Below are positions 59,235-64,000 of a stretch of 64,000 bases of DNA, one piece after another (the stretch's first letter is position 1; each line of letters opens with the position of its first letter). A program made the position numbers and the translations under genes. The DNA is from Bacteriovoracia bacterium (GTDB lineage: Bacteria; Bdellovibrionota; Bacteriovoracia; Bacteriovoracales; Bacteriovoracaceae): NCBI GenBank assembly GCA_030431635.1, contig JAUIIL010000012.1, positions 1 to 64,000 of the forward strand, read 5' to 3'. Under the pieces are notes generated by a model, which saw nothing but the letters and a program-made list of their open reading frames with translations, had not been told where the DNA came from and searched no databases.

Positions 59235-59777
59235 GTGGATATTCAAATATTTGCCTTAAATAAAATCTCTGACTTGATGAGAAATAGAGGGTTAAATAAA
59301 AAAAGTTTAGCTCTGAAAAGTGGTTTGCCAGCTCCTTCAGTATATAAGGTTTTTTCAGGGCAGCGTGCGGTTACTCTAAACTTCTTGGAGAAGGTCGCCG
59401 TTGGATTAGAATGCAGTCTTGGTGAGTTCTTGCCGCCCCCTCACTCCCTTGAGTTCCAGTTTTCTAAAGAAGAGTTCCAAAAAGTTCTTCAAACTGTATT
59501 AGTAAATTTGAGAACTAACAGTGTGTTTGAAGGTTTAACCTCTACGGAACAAGCAGACTTAGATAAGTTAGTAAAACAATTTGGAGGGTGGAAGTTTCTT
59601 TTAAATTATTTAAGAGAAGAACTTGAGATTAGAAGCGAAGCTCAGAGTGACTACAATAAATTAAGAGATAGCATTACTTCAGATATGTCCTTAAGAGAGA
59701 TTAGCTCAATTAAAAAGAAGATGATAGTTGCCAATATGATCTCAAAAGTAAACATGAATGAAAGGATTGACAGATGA
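59235..59777 (+). CDS. XRE-family regulator
   Basis: 180 residues starting at GTG. The HTH is at about 14-60: MRNRGLNKKSLALKSGLPAP, then SVYKVFSGQRAVTLNFLEKV. The C-terminal part is helical and charged, for dimerisation or ligand binding. It is divergent from the acyltransferase/HDO operon and coupled (ATGA) to a second HTH-like gene. Confidence 0.75.
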   Translation: MDIQIFALNKISDLMRNRGLNKKSLALKSGLPAPSVYKVFSGQRAVTLNFLEKVAVGLECSLGEFLPPPHSLEFQFSKEEFQKVLQTVLVNLRTNSVFEGLTSTEQADLDKLVKQFGGWKFLLNYLREELEIRSEAQSDYNKLRDSITSDMSLREISSIKKKMIVANMISKVNMNERIDR

Positions 59778-60172
59778 CACCACTAGGGAAGCTTCTAAGA
59801 GGAATGAGATTAAACAGAAATATGTCAGAGTTAAAAGTTGCTAGGAGATGCGGCTTTGAAATAGACAAATATAACGAATTTGAAAAAGACCCTGGGAAAG
59901 TGCCAGGTACAAATTTGGCTAAAATATTTGAGGCCATTGATATTACACCAGATGAGTATGCTGATTTCTCAATGGTTGCCTATCTGATGTATAACCCAAG
60001 AGCAAGAGAAAGCCGTGGTGAAGGCAATGTGGAATCTAAATTTAGTAGTGTGGATTCTAATAATATTTTATCGAAATTGAGAGAAGATAATGCTGATGGC
60101 GTTTTGGATTTTGTTAAGCGTTCAGGCATAAGAAAAAATAACAAGAAAAAAGAAGAGGAAGGGGAACTCTGA
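59774..60172 (+). CDS. Second HTH-like regulatory protein
   Basis: 132 residues overlapping the XRE gene by 4 bp. The N-terminal LGKLLRGMRLNRNMSELKVA followed by RRCGFEIDKYNEFEKDPGKVPG has the shape of an XRE HTH. The C-terminus is low-complexity Lys/Glu. It probably works with the XRE protein. Confidence 0.6.
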   Translation: MTPLGKLLRGMRLNRNMSELKVARRCGFEIDKYNEFEKDPGKVPGTNLAKIFEAIDITPDEYADFSMVAYLMYNPRARESRGEGNVESKFSSVDSNNILSKLREDNADGVLDFVKRSGIRKNNKKKEEEGEL

Positions 60173-60190
60173 TAATAGAAAGGAATACTT

Positions 60191-60922
60191 ATGTTAGAAA
60201 ACATTAAAGTTGTCGATTTAAATAACGAATATAATTCGGAAATTATTTTTAATAATTATATTAAGCTTGCAAATGAGCTTTGCGATTATTTGTGGGAAGT
60301 TGAAGGGGTTGAAGCTAGAGCCTTACCTGAAGAACAGGTTGAGCTAGTTAAAAATGCCTTTTTTAGCTTTCCTCTAGAGGTTCAAAAACACAAGTATGAA
60401 TCTTTCAAGAACTATTTTCAAATTTGCCAAGAGTTGACGGCAAAGGGTGTGACTTTAAAAAATAAGCAAGAAGCCTTGTTTGCATTTTTGAGGAAATATG
60501 GTTTGAGTATTCCAGATGCAGATGAAGTATTTAATATGATTGATGACGACACATTTGTTGAAGTTTATGACAATCATTTTACACAAGTATTTAGGAGTGC
60601 AGACTTTATGAAAGTCACTAGCCACGGATTAATGGCTCTAGAAACTTGTGATTGGTTTAGCTTGTTTGAAAGGTCTCAAAATGTAACTGACGAGCAAATG
60701 GTTGTTGTGAAAAAGATTTTTGATGGTTCTCTCAAAAGGCCTATTTTTAAACCAGTAGATGACCATACAGTAAAAGAAATCAATTCATCATCACCAAAAA
60801 CTTCTCAATCAGAATCGTTGGTATATTCACCAGTGTACGGTGTTGATGGATCATTTCACGGTGGCTTGCACTTGTTTAGGGTATTTCAACAGAATTCGTT
60901 AGAATTTGAATTGGTTCAGTGA
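60191..60922 (+). CDS. Hypothetical protein in the XRE operon
   Basis: 243 residues, acidic and mostly helical (IKLANELCDYLWEVEGVEAR). The C-terminal ~60 residues are Ser-rich then beta-like (SPVYGVDGSFHGGLHLFRVF). No family recognised. Third gene after the two HTH proteins, 18 bp apart. Confidence 0.5.
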   Translation: MLENIKVVDLNNEYNSEIIFNNYIKLANELCDYLWEVEGVEARALPEEQVELVKNAFFSFPLEVQKHKYESFKNYFQICQELTAKGVTLKNKQEALFAFLRKYGLSIPDADEVFNMIDDDTFVEVYDNHFTQVFRSADFMKVTSHGLMALETCDWFSLFERSQNVTDEQMVVVKKIFDGSLKRPIFKPVDDHTVKEINSSSPKTSQSESLVYSPVYGVDGSFHGGLHLFRVFQQNSLEFELVQ

Positions 60923-60947
60923 AAAAGAGTGATTAATCAAGAGGTGG

Positions 60948-61457
60948 TTATTGTAGGCTCTTTTTCTTTCTCATTTTTTTTACTCTACTTCTTGAGCCAC
61001 AGGTTTTTGAGCACCACTTGACGTTTGATCGACCTATAAAAAACTTTTGACAGTCAGAGCTTTTGCACCTTTTAAGTCCTTCAAGCCATCCCAAGGAAGC
61101 CATGCTAGAGAAAAGATAGCAAGCGAAAATACCTGGGTCTGAACGGTGCTTTAGATGGGCAACATAAGTTGTAATAATTTTTTTGTCCTTCCTTCCTATA
61201 AAGCATTGATGCCTTACGGGTTCGAGAAATTTATTTAATTCATCTATTAGCTGATTGGTTGGACCATTTTTTTCATATTCATTCATGAGGTTATACAAAG
61301 ATTTAGAAAGGGCAACCTTGCTTTTAGGACCGTTTTCTCCATCTTCAAGGTAGCAGTTCGCTCCATCTATTAAAAAATCGACAGATTCTCTATCAAACCT
61401 TTGAGGTTCTTTGCCATCTTTTATTACCAAAACACAGTCATGTAACGCTTTTTTCAT
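60948..61457 (-). CDS. CGNR zinc-finger protein
   Basis: 169 residues. The C-terminal LKRCKSSDCQKFFIGRSNVK, then WCSKTCGSRSRVKK, is the CGNR treble-clef zinc finger (here CGSR), preceded by a ~120-residue helical ABATE-like region. Such proteins are presumed transcription regulators. Single gene between convergent and divergent neighbours. Confidence 0.75.
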   Translation of the reverse strand: MKKALHDCVLVIKDGKEPQRFDRESVDFLIDGANCYLEDGENGPKSKVALSKSLYNLMNEYEKNGPTNQLIDELNKFLEPVRHQCFIGRKDKKIITTYVAHLKHRSDPGIFACYLFSSMASLGWLEGLKRCKSSDCQKFFIGRSNVKWCSKTCGSRSRVKKMRKKKSLQ

Positions 61458-61536
61458 CTAAAACCTATCTTGAAGGTGTAACGGGTTTAATGTTTATATA
61501 CCGTTACATTATTTATTGCAAATTATAGGGGGAAAT

Positions 61537-62328
61537 ATGAAATATGCGTTGGTAGAAGGGCTAAAAGAGTCTCCAAAGCCTAATCTAGAGGGTGTTTGTG
61601 CTTTTTGCGGTGCTAGACTAATTCCCAAATGTGGAGAAATTAAGCTTTGGCACTGGGCGCACCATTCTAAGCGAGATTGTGATGTTTGGTGGGAGAATGA
61701 AACAGAATGGCATAGAGGGTGGAAAAATAACTTTCCGATAGAATGGCAAGAGGTCATCCATTATGCAGACGATGGAGAAAAGCACATAGCTGATGTAAAA
61801 ACGAAGCATAATTGTGTATTAGAAATTCAGCACTCATTTATTTCCAATAACGAGAAACACTCTCGAAACTCCTTTTACCCAAACATTGTTTGGGTTGTTG
61901 ATGGTCTAAGAAGGAAAAGAGATAAGAATCAATTTTTTAAAGCCTTGGATGATGGAGTTAAGGTTTTATCTAGTCCACTGTTGATTAAAATATTATCTGA
62001 TGAAAGTAGGCTTGTTAAGGAGTGGGGTACAAGCAATGCTCCAGTATTTTTTGATTTTGGAGAGGAAAAAAGAATTTGGTGGCTTTTGCCATTTAATGAA
62101 AATGGTTGGTCTTATGTTGTTCCGTTCTCAAGGGAAAATTTTATTGATTTTCACCTTGGTAAAATGGATAGAGATTTTCTTTCATTCTTGAATAAATGTA
62201 TTCATGACTATGGAGAACTTTTTAAGAAATTAAAAAGTAACCGCCATAGTCATCAAAGGATTATTGACCCTAGAAGGTTAAGTGGTTTTCAGCGTTATCT
62301 ATCTCGGAGAAGATCTAGGCGGCTTTAG
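61537..62328 (+). CDS. CoiA-like nuclease-domain protein
   Basis: 263 residues from the ATG at 61537, with GGGGG upstream. The zinc-finger-like CAFCGARLIPKCG is followed by LWHWAHHSKRDCDVWWENET and EWHRGWK. Then HIADVKTKHNCVLEIQHSFI supplies the D and ExQ (in place of ExK) of CoiA/competence nuclease folds. It may act on incoming single-stranded DNA, which would fit a conjugative element. The stop overlaps the antitoxin end by 4 bp. Confidence 0.7.
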   Translation: MKYALVEGLKESPKPNLEGVCAFCGARLIPKCGEIKLWHWAHHSKRDCDVWWENETEWHRGWKNNFPIEWQEVIHYADDGEKHIADVKTKHNCVLEIQHSFISNNEKHSRNSFYPNIVWVVDGLRRKRDKNQFFKALDDGVKVLSSPLLIKILSDESRLVKEWGTSNAPVFFDFGEEKRIWWLLPFNENGWSYVVPFSRENFIDFHLGKMDRDFLSFLNKCIHDYGELFKKLKSNRHSHQRIIDPRRLSGFQRYLSRRRSRRL

Positions 62329-62621
62329 GCCACCTCTTCAACATCTAAACGAGCTTTTAGTTTAAAAGGGGCTAACAGTTTATTTAATGTAGAAAACTTT
62401 GGAATATCACCAGTTGAAACAATTCGTGTAATTGCTGGCTGTTGCATATCAACCATTTTGGCAAATTCCTTGTGACCAATTATATCCATAACTTCTATTA
62501 AGCTTTCAACAAGGGTTTGAGGCTCATCACCTTCCATTGAAGCAATAATGTACTCTCTAGCGTAATCTACATTTTGGAGTCTTTTTGATAACATTTCATC
62601 AAATGATTTAGTTCTTCTCAT
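62325..62621 (-). CDS. HigA-like antitoxin, XRE HTH
   Basis: 98 residues: the HTH HKEFAKMVDMQQPAITRIVS is at about 50-75. It lies after and overlaps the toxin gene by 14 bp, the toxin-first order of HigBA modules. The antitoxin should bind and neutralise the toxin and repress the operon. Confidence 0.8.
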   Translation of the reverse strand: MRRTKSFDEMLSKRLQNVDYAREYIIASMEGDEPQTLVESLIEVMDIIGHKEFAKMVDMQQPAITRIVSTGDIPKFSTLNKLLAPFKLKARLDVEEVA

Positions 62622-62928
62622 TGAATTGCCTCCAATATTTCTTAGCTGTTAAAATGTCACGTTTTTGGGTGGATTTATCGCCACCCAAAAGGAGTAAAAT
62701 AATAACATTTTCTACTTCTCCAAAGTAAACTCTGAACCCTGAAGAGTAGTTGATTTTAATTTCAAAAATACCATCGCCAAGTGACTTAATGTTCTTTTTA
62801 GATCCTCCTAAAGCGATACGTTTAATGTACTTATCAATACGAGCTTGTGCTGGCATAGGAAGTCTGCAAAGCCACTCATCAAATGGTGAATTTCCATTTG
62901 AGGTCAGATACATTTCGATCTTCTTCAT
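62608..62928 (-). CDS. HigB-like (RelE superfamily) toxin
   Basis: 106 residues. EIKINYSSGFRVYFGEVENV, then IILLLLGGDKSTQKRDI and AKKYW, is the pattern of the addiction-module killer/Gp49-like HigB family, ribosome-dependent mRNA interferases. Its ATG overlaps the stop of the upstream regulator by 4 bp. Its role is probably element maintenance. Confidence 0.82.
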   Translation of the reverse strand: MKKIEMYLTSNGNSPFDEWLCRLPMPAQARIDKYIKRIALGGSKKNIKSLGDGIFEIKINYSSGFRVYFGEVENVIILLLLGGDKSTQKRDILTAKKYWRQFNEKN

Positions 62929-63356
62929 GCTGACCTCTTTTTATTAATAACAAAATTGTTATCAATAGTCAAGTCCTTATTCTCAGGGCTTTTATGTGAC
63001 CGAAATTCTTCTGGAAGATAGTCGTTTATTTCGATTTCATGTTCTTGAATAAGGTCAAAAAAGGCATCTTCTTTTATATCTCCATGTTTCTTAATGTAGT
63101 TTTTCCTAGCTATTTTTCTGCGATCAGAACCGTTTATAGTTTGCTCAAGAATTTGTTCAAAGTGATCTTCGCTTAAAAGAGAATATGCGAGTTCAATTAA
63201 ATCAGAAGGGATTATCTTTTTAGAACCTTTTTTTCTTTTGTTCAGTAACTCTACCTTTTCATTGATAGATTTTCTTAATCCATTTCTGACACGGATATTT
63301 GAAATTGCTGAAACGTCATCTGGCTTTGTTGTTTTCTTTGTGTTGGTCTTCTTCAT
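62925..63356 (-). CDS. Regulatory-type protein, paralogue of the protein at 20343-20675
   Basis: 143 residues. The N-terminus is Lys/Thr-rich; ISNIRVRNGLRKSINEKVEL, then LIELAYSLLSEDHFEQIL, then KNYIKKHGDIKEDAFFDLI parallel the 20343 protein segment by segment. No named family. It overlaps the toxin by 4 bp. It may regulate the toxin-antitoxin pair or element functions. Confidence 0.55.
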   Translation of the reverse strand: MKKTNTKKTTKPDDVSAISNIRVRNGLRKSINEKVELLNKRKKGSKKIIPSDLIELAYSLLSEDHFEQILEQTINGSDRRKIARKNYIKKHGDIKEDAFFDLIQEHEIEINDYLPEEFRSHKSPENKDLTIDNNFVINKKRSA

Positions 63357-63377
63357 TACTATCTCCTTTGTGATTGG

Positions 63378-63953
63378 TTAAAAGTTTTCTAAAATTGCGT
63401 TAATGCTTTTTAGTTTTTCTGTGTCTAGTTCTAATATTTTTTTGATACATTTGTGTTCAACACTTTTGCGGTCAAATGAAGTGTCTAAGTATTGTTTGAA
63501 CTTCTTAAGTGTGAAGCCAAGAATCTTTAAGATGTGCTTAAGTTTGTCCTCGGTAAGTTCTATTCTTCCTTGTTCAATGTGATTAATTGTAGTTCTATGC
63601 CAACCACATTTTTCAGTTAATTCGTATTGTGAATATTCTTTGATCTTGCGTAAGTGAATGAGGGCTTGGATTTCATCGGTTATGACTTTTTTATAACTTC
63701 TTCTAAGGTGATTGTTCTCAATAACTTTATCTTTTTGAACAATCTTTTCTTTGGAAAGTGTAATTTCCTTTCCTGCTTTGAAGCTCATATAATCAATTTT
63801 ACTGATGCAATATCTTTCTAAGAAATAGTTAACCTTGTCTATTGAAAGATTACTGATTCCTGATTCATAACGCTTGAGAGTAGATATGGAAAAGCCAAGA
63901 ACTTTAGAGGCTTCCGTTCTGTTCATGTCTAATTGAAGTCTTAGGTTTTTCAA
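63378..63953 (-). CDS. Double XRE-HTH regulator, start possibly beyond the window
   Basis: 191 residues from a TTG at 63953, but the frame stays open to the window edge and reads SDAHFLKNLRLQLDMNRTEA, so the true start may lie outside. The first HTH is RTEASKVLGFSISTLKRYES, the second YSQYELTEKCGWHRTTINHI then EQGRIEL. It heads a group with the 62925 gene and HigBA. Confidence 0.7.
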   Translation of the reverse strand: MKNLRLQLDMNRTEASKVLGFSISTLKRYESGISNLSIDKVNYFLERYCISKIDYMSFKAGKEITLSKEKIVQKDKVIENNHLRRSYKKVITDEIQALIHLRKIKEYSQYELTEKCGWHRTTINHIEQGRIELTEDKLKHILKILGFTLKKFKQYLDTSFDRKSVEHKCIKKILELDTEKLKSINAILENF

Positions 63954-64000
63954 AAAATGTGCATCACTAGTTTTGTCGATGACATAACTATTTTTTCTTT

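Noticed and set aside
1-64000. CRISPR array, rRNA or tRNA genes, insertion sequences
   Set aside because: No regularly spaced repeats, no rRNA or tRNA sequence and no DDE transposase with terminal repeats were recognised on reading both strands.

Overview
The window looks like chromosome plus integrated mobile DNA from an AT-rich Gram-negative predator-type bacterium, probably Bdellovibrionota (Bdellovibrio/Bacteriovorax relatives). This is an inference from a TIGR02147-type protein at 1441-2274, many Sec/lipoprotein signals, and Strep-like AT-rich accessory genes set in a Gram-negative envelope (TolC, RND, F-type secretion). No rRNA, tRNA or CRISPR array was seen.

Region 1 (1-6.3 kb) is ordinary chromosome: the tail of a dienelactone hydrolase, a secreted Lys/Ser/Asp-rich repeat protein, a TIGR02147-like protein, a small membrane protein with a Tat-exported aldo/keto reductase, a TraB/GumN-like lipoprotein, a glutathione S-transferase and a recombinase-like DNA-binding protein. 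Region 2 (6.3-16.3 kb) is a metal-resistance block: a merTBPA operon divergent from merR with a textbook MerR-type operator/promoter, an arsR-family/TolC/mini-adaptor/CzcA-type RND efflux operon driven by an apparently leaderless promoter, and a CDF cation transporter. Region 3 (16.4-18.8 kb) holds an XRE regulator, a zinc-finger protein and a large serine recombinase.

Region 4 (18.8 kb to the right edge) is an integrative conjugative element. It carries a tyrosine integrase, an excisionase-like protein, a MOBP-type relaxase with primase-like C-terminal domains, MobC, a candidate oriT, and a minus-strand F-type type IV secretion operon (traG, traH, traC, lipoprotein, traB, traK, traE, traL, pilin, traF, a GspE-type ATPase, traU, traD, small leader genes). 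A divergent sigma54-activator response regulator, an ankyrin lipoprotein and a histidine kinase follow. A sigma54-type promoter and paired dyads lie in front of the transfer operon, so the two-component system probably switches conjugation on. The cargo comprises a cold-shock-like protein with a single-chain type IIG restriction-modification enzyme, a radical SAM/ASCH pair, a DUF2779 nuclease with a GIY-YIG nuclease, an N-acyltransferase-like/haem-oxygenase-like diiron enzyme pair with its own regulators, CGNR and CoiA-like proteins, a HigBA toxin-antitoxin pair and regulatory genes.

The most striking observation is that three separate transfer genes (traB, traF, traD) are each broken into two reading frames exactly at an in-frame A AAA AAG heptamer, with the downstream frame always -1. 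Each site has a possible stem just downstream, and traB also has a Shine-Dalgarno-like motif 9 nt upstream, as in dnaX. No other gene in the window is broken this way. This suggests that the conjugation machine may depend on programmed -1 frameshifting (or transcript slippage). A homopolymer sequencing artefact remains the main alternative.
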